A DNA stretch of 64,000 bases from JASJAR01 sp039198225 (GCA_039198225.1 JBCCTQ010000007.1:62001-126000), one strand, 5' to 3'. Shown: positions 1 to 8,163, counted from the first letter of the stretch. Notes: generated by a model not told the origin, from the letters alone. Numbers and translations are program-made.

Positions 1-1
1 C

Positions 2-916
2 CGGCCCAACGCGGTGACAGGTTCTGTCCTCAGCGTCACCGAAGCACCCAAACTCGAAACGAACACCGCCCCGGACCCCGCACCGGCCCCGGGCACGATC
101 GCGGCCCGCATCGAGGCCGCCGCCGCCGCCATCGGCATCGACGATATCCCCGCCCTTGCTGCACTTTCGGGTGTCCCGGCCGACAGGATCGCCGCCTGGG
201 ACGGGGCGGCCAAACCTACCAATCGCGACGCTCGCGCCGTGGCCGAAGCCCTCTCGGTCACCCCCCGCTGGCTCCTTTTCGGCGAAGGGGAGGGGCCAGG
301 CGACGAAGAAGCCCTTCATCCTGGCTCAAATACTCAAAGTCCACACTCAGATACCCGCGCCGTTGTCGCCCATCCTGGCGCGGCCGATGTCGTCTACATC
401 ACCGAACCGCTCGACCGGCCCCAAGCCCTGGAAGGACAGACCTACAAGCTCAAATGGCCAGGCAGCGAACACGCGATCTACATCACGCTCAATGACATCG
501 AGACCGCCGGGAAACGCCGCCCATTCGAAGTCTTCATCAATTCGAAGAACATGGAGCACTTTGCTTGGACCGTGGCGCTGACCCGAATGATCTCGGCCGT
601 CTTCCGGCGGGGCGGGGACGTCTCTTTCGTGGTCGAAGAACTCAAAGCCGTGTTCGACCCGCGGGGCGGGGCTTGGATGGGCGGCAAATACGTCCCTTCG
701 ATCCTTGCCGCCATCGGCGGTGTGATCGAGCGCCATCTCATTTCGATCGGTTTTATCGAAGGCGAAGGCTTAGGCCTCAAATCCGACCCACAATCGGAAG
801 TGGTCAATATCGACGGTCCTCGGGGCCAGGCGTGCCCCTCTTGCGGGCAATTCGACCTTCGGATGGTCGAGGGTTGCCTCACATGCATGTCCTGCGGCCA
901 TTCGAAATGCGGTTGA
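2..916 (+). CDS. nrdJ: Adenosylcobalamin-dependent (class II) ribonucleotide reductase, C-terminal part (partial at left edge)
   Basis: The frame is open to the left edge, so this is read as the 3' end of a longer gene; a GTG at 14 is only a possible start. The last ~200 residues match the conserved tail of alphaproteobacterial class II (B12-dependent) ribonucleotide reductase: YKLKWPGSEHAIYITLND, FINSKNMEHFAWTVALTR, RRGGDVSFVVEELKAVFD, then a closing zinc-type cluster (CPSCGQ ... CMSCGHSKCG). The enzyme reduces ribonucleotides for DNA synthesis and the Cys-rich tail re-reduces the active site. Two oddities are visible. About residues 28-100, counted from the GTG, look like a Cro/XRE helix-turn-helix ending ALSVTPRWLLFGEGEG. 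The linker just after it contains an antisense copy of a dispersed repeat (311-340). I am confident of the family; the full domain layout lies outside the window. Confidence 0.85.
   Translation, partial: RPNAVTGSVLSVTEAPKLETNTAPDPAPAPGTIAARIEAAAAAIGIDDIPALAALSGVPADRIAAWDGAAKPTNRDARAVAEALSVTPRWLLFGEGEGPGDEEALHPGSNTQSPHSDTRAVVAHPGAADVVYITEPLDRPQALEGQTYKLKWPGSEHAIYITLNDIETAGKRRPFEVFINSKNMEHFAWTVALTRMISAVFRRGGDVSFVVEELKAVFDPRGGAWMGGKYVPSILAAIGGVIERHLISIGFIEGEGLGLKSDPQSEVVNIDGPRGQACPSCGQFDLRMVEGCLTCMSCGHSKCG
311..340 (-). repeat. Dispersed GTATTT/GATGAAG repeat, copy A (inside nrdJ)
   Basis: On the minus strand this reads GAGTATTT, three bases, then CCAGGATGAAGG. That is the same tail as the intergenic copies at 11142-11203 and 63371-63430. 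The upstream GC hairpins of those copies are missing here. It lies antisense within the nrdJ reading frame and is translated as part of a linker (LHPGSNTQS). Confidence 0.6.
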
Positions 917-1073
917 GGCAGGTGAGTTTGCGCCTGCTCGCCCCAAGGTTGCTTTTTCTGCTGCAAAAATGACCGCGCAGGGCCGGGCGCACCGATGCGG
1001 GCCAAAAAAAGGTTAACTTTTTCGGCGCGCTTGCTATCTAAAGCCCAACGGAACGGACTGTAAGAAGCCGAAA

Positions 1074-2135
1074 ATGACGAGGCAGGATTGCGCGGGGGCA
1101 GTTCGGGTGCATGCGGTGCCCTGGTCCCACACAACCATCGATAACGTTCGGAGCGCCCCAATCGCCCGGATCGAGACCGGTGTGTCTTGGTCCTGGGACG
1201 GCTACGGCGTCGAGGTGCCGCTGGGTGACGCGGCCTCCGGGGAAGACGACATCCGGGCGGCGGCGGCCCGGGCTGTTCGGCGGATGTTTGGACAATCGCT
1301 CCCTGCCAGGAAGGCGGGGATCGACGCCGACGACGCCGTCTTCGAACGCGCATTCACGATCAGCGATGGGCGCCGGCACTACCGCGCCCAGATGGTGGAA
1401 TTGGCCGAAATTGCCCGCCCGCTTTTGGTGTTCACCGGGCCCTTACCCCCCGCAAATTGCCCGCTAACCGTCACCTCCTCGTGGTCGCCCGAAGAGAAGA
1501 TCATCCGCCACACCGAAGAGCCCACGGGCGTGATCTGTTTCACTCCGGGCACACGGCTTTTGACGCCAGATGGGCTGCGTCCGGTGGAGGATTTGGGCGA
1601 AGGCGATAGGGTCTCGACCAAGGATGACGGCGACCAAGAAATCCTCTGGATTGGATCGCGCCGAATGTCGGGCGCCCGGCTTTACGCCATGCCCGAACTC
1701 CGCCCGATCCGAATTCGATCGGGCGCCATCGACGGAGCCATCCCCGAGCCCGACCTGATCGTGTCGCCCCAGCACCGGATCGTCCTTCAGGGCCGGATCG
1801 CCGAAGCGCTTTTTGGCACCCCGGAAGTCCTGGTGACAGCAAAAGATCTGAAAGACGACCGGGGCATCCTCACCGACAGGACGCTCCAGGATGTGACCTA
1901 CATCCACATCCTCCTGCCCAGACATCAGATCGTCTGGGCGAATGGCGTGGAAACCGAGAGCTTTCACCCGGCCTCGACGGATCTTGCCACCATTGGCGAA
2001 GACCAGCGCGCCCGGCTCTTGGGCCTTCTTCCGGCCATTTCGGGCGATCCGAAAGCCTACGGCGCCCCGGCCCGCCGGACACTTACCCAAGGCGAAGCGG
2101 CGATCTTTTCGTCGGAAGCGACGCCACGCCATTGA
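1074..2135 (+). CDS. Hint (hedgehog/intein-type) domain protein
   Basis: This is a 353-residue protein. The C-terminal half (about residues 154-300) is a Hint_2-type domain. It opens with CFTPGTRLLTPDGLRPVEDLGEGDRV, where the Cys is the expected autoprocessing nucleophile, and continues with a conserved SPQHRI block and a late HILLPRHQIVWANG block. Such proteins are frequent and multi-copy in Rhodobacterales and are thought to self-process or to act as secreted or surface proteins; the role here is unknown. The N-terminal ~150 residues resemble nothing I can name and carry no clear signal peptide. The start is ATG with AAGAAG a few bases upstream. No obvious partner is adjacent: nrdJ lies upstream and rpsD downstream under its own promoter. 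Confidence 0.8.
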   Translation: MTRQDCAGAVRVHAVPWSHTTIDNVRSAPIARIETGVSWSWDGYGVEVPLGDAASGEDDIRAAAARAVRRMFGQSLPARKAGIDADDAVFERAFTISDGRRHYRAQMVELAEIARPLLVFTGPLPPANCPLTVTSSWSPEEKIIRHTEEPTGVICFTPGTRLLTPDGLRPVEDLGEGDRVSTKDDGDQEILWIGSRRMSGARLYAMPELRPIRIRSGAIDGAIPEPDLIVSPQHRIVLQGRIAEALFGTPEVLVTAKDLKDDRGILTDRTLQDVTYIHILLPRHQIVWANGVETESFHPASTDLATIGEDQRARLLGLLPAISGDPKAYGAPARRTLTQGEAAIFSSEATPRH

Positions 2136-2151
2136 GCTCTCCCACCAAGCA

Positions 2152-2180
2152 TTGACAGGCCGTGCCCGCCCGGTCTATCT
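2152..2180 (+). promoter_or_regulatory. Predicted sigma-70-type promoter of rpsD
   Basis: TTGACA at 2152-2157 is followed by a 17-bp spacer and CTATCT at 2175-2180. It lies about 135 bp upstream of the rpsD start, in the only non-coding stretch between the Hint gene and rpsD. The -35 is a perfect consensus and the -10 is weaker. The long leader could carry translational control, but I see no clear structure there. Confidence 0.6.
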
Positions 2181-2315
2181 CCGCCGCTCATTGGTGTTGG
2201 TGGCCCCCGCAAGGGGATGCCTGTCGCCCTGCTAGTTCGGCCAAGTCGAGCATGCACGGAAAGGACAACGCCCTTCATAGCAGGCGGCAGCCTGCGCCTT
2301 AGAAGGAGATCAGCG

Positions 2316-2936
2316 GTGACCAAACGCACCTCTGCCAAGCACAAAATCGACCGCCGGATGGGCGAAAACATCTGGGGTCGTCCGAAATCGCCAGTAAACA
2401 AGCGCGAATACGGCCCCGGCCAGCACGGCCAGCGCCGGAAAGGCAAATTGTCAGATTTCGGCATCCAGCTGCGCGCCAAGCAAAAGCTCAAAGGCTATTA
2501 CGGCGATCTGACCGAAAAGCAGTTCCGCCGGATCTTTGCAGAGGCCGAACGGGTGAAGGGCGATACCGGTGAGAACCTCATCGGCCTCCTTGAGCGTCGC
2601 CTCGACTCGGTCGTCTACCGCGCGAAGTTCGTCCCGACGATTTTCGCCGCCCGGCAATTCGTCAATCACGGCCATATGCTGGTCAACGGCAAGCGCGTGA
2701 ACATTCCGTCCTACCGGGTCAAAGAAGGCGATGTGATCTCGATCCGGGACCGGTCCAAGCAATTGGCCCTCGTTTTGGAAGCGAGCCAATTGCCTGAGCG
2801 GGACGTGCCCGACTACCTTGAGGTTGACCACTCGAAGATGTCGGCGACCTTCGTTCGGACACCGGGCCTCGGCGACGTGCCCTACCCGGTGATGATGGAA
2901 CCGAACCTCGTCATCGAATATTACGCCCAGAACTAA
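2316..2936 (+). CDS. rpsD: 30S ribosomal protein S4
   Basis: This 206-residue protein has the typical alphaproteobacterial S4 length. It has the usual KHKIDRRMGENIWG and KREYGPGQHGQRRKGKLSDFG N-terminal region, and the S4 RNA-binding domain (about residues 95-160, with RRLDSVVYRAKF and FVNHGHMLVNGKRVNIPSYRV). S4 is a primary 16S rRNA-binding protein of the small subunit and nucleates its assembly. The start is GTG at 2316, chosen because a strong Shine-Dalgarno (AGAAGGAGAT) sits just upstream and the family begins TKRTSAKHKIDRR; the frame stays open further upstream but that part is not S4-like. It is monocistronic here, with its own promoter and a hairpin terminator. Confidence 0.97.
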   Translation: MTKRTSAKHKIDRRMGENIWGRPKSPVNKREYGPGQHGQRRKGKLSDFGIQLRAKQKLKGYYGDLTEKQFRRIFAEAERVKGDTGENLIGLLERRLDSVVYRAKFVPTIFAARQFVNHGHMLVNGKRVNIPSYRVKEGDVISIRDRSKQLALVLEASQLPERDVPDYLEVDHSKMSATFVRTPGLGDVPYPVMMEPNLVIEYYAQN

Positions 2937-2948
2937 GGGCGACGGGAC

Positions 2949-2980
2949 GGGTGGGCAGATTGCCCACCCTCCATCGTTTT
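2949..2980 (+). terminator. Intrinsic terminator after rpsD
   Basis: The perfect 9-bp arms GGGTGGGCA and TGCCCACCC (2949-2957 and 2961-2969) have a 3-nt loop and are followed after a short gap by TTTT. It lies between rpsD and the convergent metallo-hydrolase gene, so it may serve both strands. Confidence 0.8.
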
Positions 2981-2989
2981 CCTACCAAG

Positions 2990-3865
2990 TTACTCTGGAT
3001 AGGCGGCGCTGATCGCGTTTTGAGCAAAAAAGCTCGATGGATCGGTGCCCATGATCGACTGGACCGCTTTTGCGAGGCTCGCCCGATCCGTTGAGACGGC
3101 GAGCGCCTCTTCCCATTGGCCAAGTTTCTCGCGGGTATGGGCGATGCCGCTCCGGTCGTCACTGGTGCCCTCGGCCCTATGGCCTGGGATGATGACGGCC
3201 TCGGGGCAAGCTTCGAGCAAGTCGAGGGAGGCGCGCCAGCCTGCGAAATCCTCTTCTGTCAGGGTCTCGGCGAGCCAGACATCGGTGCCGTTATAGACCA
3301 CGTCGGACGCGACGACCGCGTCGAATTCAGGGAGGATCACCGGGGTGATCACACCCGTATCGCCGCGGATCGGGTCGAGGACTTCGAAACGCGCGTCTTC
3401 GAGCGTCAGCGCGCCCTCTATCGGGCTGGGCAGGGTCCATGTGTCGCCCGGCGCAAAACCGAGATTGCCCTTCAGTTCGTCAAACATACCCTCCCCCATC
3501 TGGCCGAGGATCTCGGCCACCGCGGAATGGGCCACAAAGTTGGCGTCGGGGAAGCGCTGGCTCAGCACAGCGATGCCCATCAGGTGGTCGGGGTGGATAT
3601 GGGTGATGAAAACGGTTTCAAGCCGCCGCCCGCTGGCCTCGACCTGATCGGCGAGTCCAACCGCATCGGCTTGGGTGAGTTGGGCGTCGATCACGAGCCC
3701 GGTTTCGTCGCCCAAAACCACGACGGAATCGACGAACGCGCCCATCGGCGAAGCGGTAAAGACGTCAAATTCCTGGGGCGCGGCGGCGAGCGGGCGGCCG
3801 ATGGAGGCGGCGGCGGATCCAGCGGCCAAAGAGGCCAGGACCGAACGGCGGTTTAATAGAAGCAT
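2990..3865 (-). CDS. Exported MBL-fold metallo-hydrolase
   Basis: This is a 291-residue protein of the metallo-beta-lactamase fold. The N-terminus (NRRSVLASLAAGSAAASIGRP) looks like a Tat-type twin-arginine signal with an alanine-rich core, so the enzyme is probably periplasmic. The metal-binding motif THIHPDHLMG (HxHxDH) is present, with later metal ligands likely in VASDVV and IPGHRAEG. The substrate is not evident; relatives include thiol-ester hydrolases and quinoprotein-relay-type SoxH-like proteins. It is transcribed divergently from an HxlR-family regulator, with an operator-like palindrome between them, which suggests that the regulator controls this gene. Confidence 0.85.
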   Translation of the reverse strand: MLLLNRRSVLASLAAGSAAASIGRPLAAAPQEFDVFTASPMGAFVDSVVVLGDETGLVIDAQLTQADAVGLADQVEASGRRLETVFITHIHPDHLMGIAVLSQRFPDANFVAHSAVAEILGQMGEGMFDELKGNLGFAPGDTWTLPSPIEGALTLEDARFEVLDPIRGDTGVITPVILPEFDAVVASDVVYNGTDVWLAETLTEEDFAGWRASLDLLEACPEAVIIPGHRAEGTSDDRSGIAHTREKLGQWEEALAVSTDRASLAKAVQSIMGTDPSSFFAQNAISAAYPE

Positions 3866-3899
3866 CTGCTATTCTCCCTTGCGAAGCGTCTGGTTCCCG

Positions 3900-3920
3900 T
3901 TAGTATCCGTTGGTAACTAA
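3900..3920. promoter_or_regulatory. Candidate HxlR operator between metallo-hydrolase and regulator genes
   Basis: This is an imperfect inverted repeat with arms TTAGTATCC and GGTAACTAA (7 of 9 positions complementary) and a 3-nt spacer. TTGGTAAC is repeated directly about 31 bp further on (3942-3949). It lies in the short divergent intergenic region and overlaps a possible upstream ATG (3920) of the regulator, which is one reason for choosing the later start. Confidence 0.45.
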
Positions 3921-3949
3921 TGCTGGCGATAAGGCACTTTTTGGTAACC

Positions 3950-4345
3950 ATGGAGAATTCCGATCACGGATCGGTGAGGGCGGTAAGCTCGCGACCGGCG
4001 GTCCTTGACCCTGAAACCTGTCCGATCCGGCAAGTGCTCGATCATATCGGCGACAAATGGAGCGTGCTCATTTTGATCGGTCTTTCGGCCGGGCCGATGC
4101 GGTTTGGCGAGCTCCGCCGGGACATCCCGGACATTTCCCAAAAGATGCTGACACAGGTCTTGCGGTCACTCGAACGGGACGGGCTGATCAGCCGTGAAGA
4201 TCAGGGAGGCTTTCCCCGGGTCGTGACCTACGAGCTCACTGTGATCGGCGAAAGGGTCCAAGAACCGCTCCAGATTATGGCGCGGTGGGGCTATGAGAAT
4301 ATGCCAGCGATCCTGGCTTCGCGCGCAGCCTTCGACGGCAAGTGA
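3950..4345 (+). CDS. HxlR-family winged-helix transcriptional regulator
   Basis: This 131-residue protein contains the full HxlR-type winged helix: CPIRQVLDHIGDKWSVLILIGL, then FGELRRDIPDISQKMLTQVLRSLERDGLISRE, and the wing region VVTYELTVIGE. Family members are small dimeric regulators that respond to electrophiles or redox signals, often through an N-terminal Cys; one Cys (in ETCPIRQ) is in the usual place. The start is placed at ATG 3950 because the alternative at 3920 lies inside the candidate operator; neither has a strong ribosome-binding site. The divergent metallo-hydrolase is the likely target. Confidence 0.88.
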   Translation: MENSDHGSVRAVSSRPAVLDPETCPIRQVLDHIGDKWSVLILIGLSAGPMRFGELRRDIPDISQKMLTQVLRSLERDGLISREDQGGFPRVVTYELTVIGERVQEPLQIMARWGYENMPAILASRAAFDGK

Positions 4346-4416
4346 CAGCGGCGCCCCTGGCGCTCTTCGATCCGCCGCGCTATGCGAAACGCTCGTAACG
4401 CATCGAGGCAGACGCG

Positions 4417-5505
4417 ATGGGCGAAAGGCCCCAACCGCAACCGGGAATTCTCGACATCGCTCTTTATCAGGGCGGGCGCTCGGCCATTGCCGGGCGGCAA
4501 GATGCGCTGAAGCTTTCCTCGAATGAAAACCCGCTTGGTCCGCCGCCTTCGGCGCAGGCGGCCATGGCGGAGGCCGCCGCGTCCGCTCATATCTACCCGT
4601 CGACCGACCACGGGGCTCTCCGCACCGCCATCGGCGAGATCCACGGGCTCGACCCGGACCGGATCATATGCGGCGCGGGTTCTGACGAAGTGCTCCAATT
4701 CGTCACCCAGGCGTTCGCGGGGCCGGGCGACGAGATCATCCACACCGCCCATGGCTTTTCGCTCTACCCCGTTCTGATCCGGGCGGCGGGTGCCAGGCCG
4801 GTCAAAGTGCCCGAAACCGAGCGGCGGGTGGATATCGAGGCGATCCTTGCTGCCATCACCGAGCGCACACGGCTCATCTTCGTGACCAATCCCGGCAACC
4901 CAACCGGGACCATGGTTGGGGAAGACGTGCTGGCCGAGCTGATCGACCGGGTCCCAGAGCGGATCGTCGTCGTGCTCGACGGGGCCTATACGGAATATGC
5001 GGCCGGTTATAGCGGTGGAGCGCGCCTTGCGGGTGCGCGGCCTAACGTACTGATGACACGTACGTTTTCGAAGATTTACGGGCTCGGCGGGCTTCGGATC
5101 GGTTGGGGTTACGGAGACAAATGGCTCATCGAGGTCATGACCCGGATCCGGCAACCGTTTAACCTCTCCGGTCTTCAAATGGCGGCGGCCGAAGCGGCGG
5201 TCCGCGACCGGGAATGGGTGGACCGCTGCCAGTCATTGAACGCCGATCAGCGGGCGCGGCTTTTGGGGGCGCTCGGGCAATTGGGGATTGCTGCCGATCC
5301 CAGCGAGACGAACTTCATCCTCGCCCGCTTTGCCGATGGCGCTGAAGCCGAAGCGGCGAATGCCGCGCTTTTGGAAGACGGGATTATCGTCCGGCAAGTG
5401 GCGGGTTACGGTTTCCCGGAAGGCTTGCGGATGACGGTGGGCGATGTCGAACAAACGGGTCGGTTGATCGGGTCGCTCACCCGGTGGCGGGAGGCGGCGG
5501 CGTGA
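4417..5505 (+). CDS. hisC: Histidinol-phosphate / aromatic aminotransferase
   Basis: This is a 362-residue fold-type I PLP aminotransferase of the HisC family. Visible motifs are SSNENPLGPPP near the N-terminus, the NPGNPTG loop, DGAYTEY, and the PLP-lysine motif TFSKIYGLGGLRIGWGYG. It converts imidazole-acetol phosphate to histidinol phosphate and commonly also transaminates prephenate or phenylpyruvate. The next gene is a prephenate/arogenate dehydrogenase that starts within its last codons, so an additional or main role in tyrosine/phenylalanine synthesis is likely (inference from context). A separate hisC may exist elsewhere in the genome. Confidence 0.92.
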   Translation: MGERPQPQPGILDIALYQGGRSAIAGRQDALKLSSNENPLGPPPSAQAAMAEAAASAHIYPSTDHGALRTAIGEIHGLDPDRIICGAGSDEVLQFVTQAFAGPGDEIIHTAHGFSLYPVLIRAAGARPVKVPETERRVDIEAILAAITERTRLIFVTNPGNPTGTMVGEDVLAELIDRVPERIVVVLDGAYTEYAAGYSGGARLAGARPNVLMTRTFSKIYGLGGLRIGWGYGDKWLIEVMTRIRQPFNLSGLQMAAAEAAVRDREWVDRCQSLNADQRARLLGALGQLGIAADPSETNFILARFADGAEAEAANAALLEDGIIVRQVAGYGFPEGLRMTVGDVEQTGRLIGSLTRWREAAA

Positions 5506-6422
5506 GCAAGGAATACGGGCGCGTCGCGTTAATCGGGCTCGGACTGATCGCCTCGTCCATGGCCCATGCCATGCGCCGGGCTGGGTTTGCCGGCGAGATC
5601 GTCGGCACCGCCCGTTCGGGCGAGACCCGGAAGATTGCGGCCGAGGACGGGCTCGTGGACCGGGTGACCGACACGGCCGCCGAGGCGGTGGCGGACGCTG
5701 ATCTGGTGGTCTTGGCGGTTCCGGTGGGGGCGATGGGCGCGATTGCGGCCGAGATCGCGCCGCATCTCAAGGATGGCGCGACGGTCACGGATGTCGGCTC
5801 GGTCAAGCGGGCCGTGATCGCCGAGGTCGGGCCCCATATGCCCGACCATGTCCATTTCATTCCGGGCCATCCCTTGGCTGGAACAGAGCATTCGGGGCCG
5901 CGGTCTGGTTTTGCCGAGCTCTTCGACAATCGCTGGTGCATCCTTTTGCCCCTGGCAGGGGCCGACGGGGCCGCGGTGGACCGGCTTCGGGCCTATTGGG
6001 AAGGGCTCGGCGCGAATGTGGATCTGATGGAGCCAAACCACCACGACCTCGTTCTCGCCGTGACATCGCACACCCCGCATCTCATCGCTTATACGATGGT
6101 CGGTGTGGCCGACGATCTCCGCCGGGTGACCGACAGCGAGGTCATCAAATACTCGGCCGCAGGTTTTCGGGACTTTACCCGGATCGCGGCCTCCGATCCG
6201 GTGATGTGGCGCGACGTGTTTTTGACGAACAAGGACGCCACGCTCGAGATCCTCGGCCGGTTCACCGAAGAGCTTTTCGCGCTCCAAAGAGCGATCCGCA
6301 CCGGGGACGGAGCGCATTTGGAAGACTACTTCACCCGCACGCGTTCGATCCGGCGGGGGATTATCGAGGCGGGCCAGGACACGGCGGCCCCGGATTTTGG
6401 CAGGGGTGCGGCCAAAAACTAG
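5502..6422 (+). CDS. tyrC: Prephenate/arogenate (cyclohexadienyl) dehydrogenase
   Basis: This 306-residue NAD(P)-dependent dehydrogenase of the TyrA/TyrC family has an N-terminal Rossmann motif (VALIGLGLIASSMAHAM), DVGSVK, the catalytic-region FIPGHPLAGTEHSG, and the helical C-terminal domain (SHTPHLIAYTMVG, FRDFTRIAASDPVMWRDV). It oxidatively decarboxylates prephenate and/or arogenate to the tyrosine precursor. The start is taken as GTG 5502, whose GTGA overlaps the hisC stop and follows a GGGAGG-type ribosome-binding site, indicating translational coupling. No ACT domain is present, so feedback control is not evident from the sequence. Confidence 0.92.
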   Translation: MSKEYGRVALIGLGLIASSMAHAMRRAGFAGEIVGTARSGETRKIAAEDGLVDRVTDTAAEAVADADLVVLAVPVGAMGAIAAEIAPHLKDGATVTDVGSVKRAVIAEVGPHMPDHVHFIPGHPLAGTEHSGPRSGFAELFDNRWCILLPLAGADGAAVDRLRAYWEGLGANVDLMEPNHHDLVLAVTSHTPHLIAYTMVGVADDLRRVTDSEVIKYSAAGFRDFTRIAASDPVMWRDVFLTNKDATLEILGRFTEELFALQRAIRTGDGAHLEDYFTRTRSIRRGIIEAGQDTAAPDFGRGAAKN

Positions 6423-6447
6423 GGGCGAATTCCTGGATCCTCGGATT

Positions 6448-6487
6448 GGGACGCTGTCCCGCACTTGCGTATTTTTGAAGAGATGAA
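6448..6487 (+). repeat. Dispersed repeat copy B / terminator after tyrC
   Basis: A hairpin (GGGAC-GCT-GTCCC, 6448-6460) is followed by GCGTATTTTTGAAGAGATGAA. This is the same tail as other copies of the repeat (GTATTT...GAGATGAAG). It separates the convergent tyrC and DUF2125 genes and ends only a few bases from the DUF2125 stop. Confidence 0.6.
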
Positions 6488-6490
6488 CGC

Positions 6491-7489
6491 CTAGCGGATC
6501 CGGATTGGCGGGAGGGCGCCCAAAGGCAGCGGGCCGAGAAAGACGATGCCGCCTCGAAGCGTGAGGGGCGCGTCGATCGTGTCGGGCCGCCCCGAAAGGC
6601 CCGCGAGGACTTCAAGAGCACGCTCGATGGACGGCCGGCTCGGAGAGGGGAGGGCGCCCGAGGTTTCCGCGATATCGAGCATTTCCCGCCAATTGACGGC
6701 TTTGACGGTGACGTTGCCCGTGGCAAGGCCCGCCGCGTCGATCTCAAACTCGCCGGCGGCACGCAGCTCAAGATCGCCCCAAAGGGCTGTGAGGTCTTCG
6801 AGGTCGATCGCCGTGGGCTGCGGACGCGCGCGCTCGATGGCGAACCGGTCCCAAGGACGGTCAAAGGCAATTTCAGTGTTGAGGCGCAGGGTCTCGACCG
6901 CGTCCGGCAAGGCGCCGAGGGGGTCGAGGAGGCGCCGGATCGGTTCAGTGAGGCGCACGTCTTTCGCCTCGATGCCGATCTCATGGGCGTTGTCGACCTC
7001 CGTTTGCCGGGTGGCGAGGCGCATCTCGGCGGCCCCGCCACTCCAACCGGCCGAAGACGCCACACGAAAGGCCCTTGCGACGAAAGAGCTTCGTTCGAGC
7101 GCGGCGGCGGTGGAGGGGGTCACGACGAGGGAGGCGTCGAGATCGGATGACGTCACGGTCAGCCTCTCGAACGGTGTGGCGACCGCGAATTGGTCCGGCC
7201 ATCGAGCGATCACGTGGTAGGGTTGGTAGGCGAGGGCCTGCACCTCGAAACGGGGCAGCGACCAGGAAAGACCGGTTTCCGGATCGGCGAGCTCTAGCGA
7301 CTGGGCCTCGGCCACAAACCGGCTTGGGAACCCTCCGACGCCCAAATCGCCTAGATCGGCAACCCAGCCTTCGCCGCGCCGGTCATCGAGCCAGGCGCGG
7401 ATGCCCCGGTCAATCGCGATGGAGGCCACCAGCCAATAGCCGCACCAAAGAAGGCAAAGCACCAGGACAACATTCAAAAGGCGACGCAT
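6491..7489 (-). CDS. DUF2125 family membrane-anchored protein
   Basis: This 332-residue protein starts with a hydrophobic anchor or signal (RRLLNVVLVLCLLWCGYWLVASI), followed by a long soluble, probably periplasmic region rich in beta-type segments. It matches the alphaproteobacterial DUF2125 pattern (AIDRGIRAWLDDRRGEGWVADLGDLGVGGFPSRF near the N-terminus, LTLRGGIVFLGPLPLGALPPI at the C-terminus). The function of the family is unknown. The start at 7489 is chosen because the hydrophobic segment begins there; the open frame further upstream is charged and overlaps the ribosome-binding region of the divergent ChaC-like gene. Confidence 0.8.
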   Translation of the reverse strand: MRRLLNVVLVLCLLWCGYWLVASIAIDRGIRAWLDDRRGEGWVADLGDLGVGGFPSRFVAEAQSLELADPETGLSWSLPRFEVQALAYQPYHVIARWPDQFAVATPFERLTVTSSDLDASLVVTPSTAAALERSSFVARAFRVASSAGWSGGAAEMRLATRQTEVDNAHEIGIEAKDVRLTEPIRRLLDPLGALPDAVETLRLNTEIAFDRPWDRFAIERARPQPTAIDLEDLTALWGDLELRAAGEFEIDAAGLATGNVTVKAVNWREMLDIAETSGALPSPSRPSIERALEVLAGLSGRPDTIDAPLTLRGGIVFLGPLPLGALPPIRIR

Positions 7490-7549
7490 GGACGGGTTTT
7501 CTCCGAGCGGAGGGCGGTGTTTAAAGCGCCTCATGTGAAAGGGCCAGCC

Positions 7550-8095
7550 ATGGATGCCCCGCTTTGGGTTTTTGGGTACGGTTCGCTGATCTGGAACCCG
7601 GAATTTCCGTTTGTTCGGAAAGAGATCGCCCGGCTTGACGGCTATCGGCGGGCGTTTTGCATGGCGTCGATCCACCATCGCGGAAGCGAGGACGCGCCGG
7701 GTCTCGTCTTAGCGCTCGATGCGCAAGCGGGTGCCTCCTGCGAGGGGGTGGCCTTTGAGATTGCACCTGCCGAAGCGGCCGAGGCCCTGGCCGGGCTTCG
7801 GGAGCGGGAACTGATTTCCTCGGCCTATGTGGAGCGTGAGATCGACCTCGCTTTCCGGGCCGGGGGCGGGGTGCAAGCGCTGGCCTATGTGATCGAGAAG
7901 GACCACCGCCAATACCGGGGCGATCTGACGCTTGAAACCCAGGCCGAGATCATCGCGCGGGCCACCGGTGGGCGGGGTCCTAACCGCGATTATCTTTTCA
8001 ACACGGCCGCCCATTTGGAGGAACTCGGCATTGCCGATCCCGATCTCGCGTGGCTTCGGCGCCGCGTCGGCGAGATCGTGGCCGAGCCGCAATAG
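7550..8095 (+). CDS. ChaC-like gamma-glutamylcyclotransferase
   Basis: This 181-residue protein has the signature of the ChaC/GGCT family: WVFGYGSLIWNPEF at the N-terminus (the YGSL substrate loop), FCMASIHHRGSEDAPGLVLALD, and a central ELISSAYVEREI region likely to hold the catalytic glutamate. Members cleave gamma-glutamyl peptides, here probably glutathione, giving 5-oxoproline and Cys-Gly. The start is ATG 7550 with GAAAGGG upstream. It is divergent from the DUF2125 gene and 68 bp ahead of the proton-channel pair. Confidence 0.88.
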   Translation: MDAPLWVFGYGSLIWNPEFPFVRKEIARLDGYRRAFCMASIHHRGSEDAPGLVLALDAQAGASCEGVAFEIAPAEAAEALAGLRERELISSAYVEREIDLAFRAGGGVQALAYVIEKDHRQYRGDLTLETQAEIIARATGGRGPNRDYLFNTAAHLEELGIADPDLAWLRRRVGEIVAEPQ

Positions 8096-8163
8096 AAGTA
8101 AGGTTGTGACCGGCGGCGGGGGCCAGTAACGTCCGCTCAAACAAGGAAGAACAGGGTGAAACG

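Noticed and set aside
478..1353. A 291-codon minus-strand frame rich in Arg and Pro
   Set aside because: It spans the end of nrdJ and the start of the Hint gene in antisense; the composition is typical of a shadow frame.
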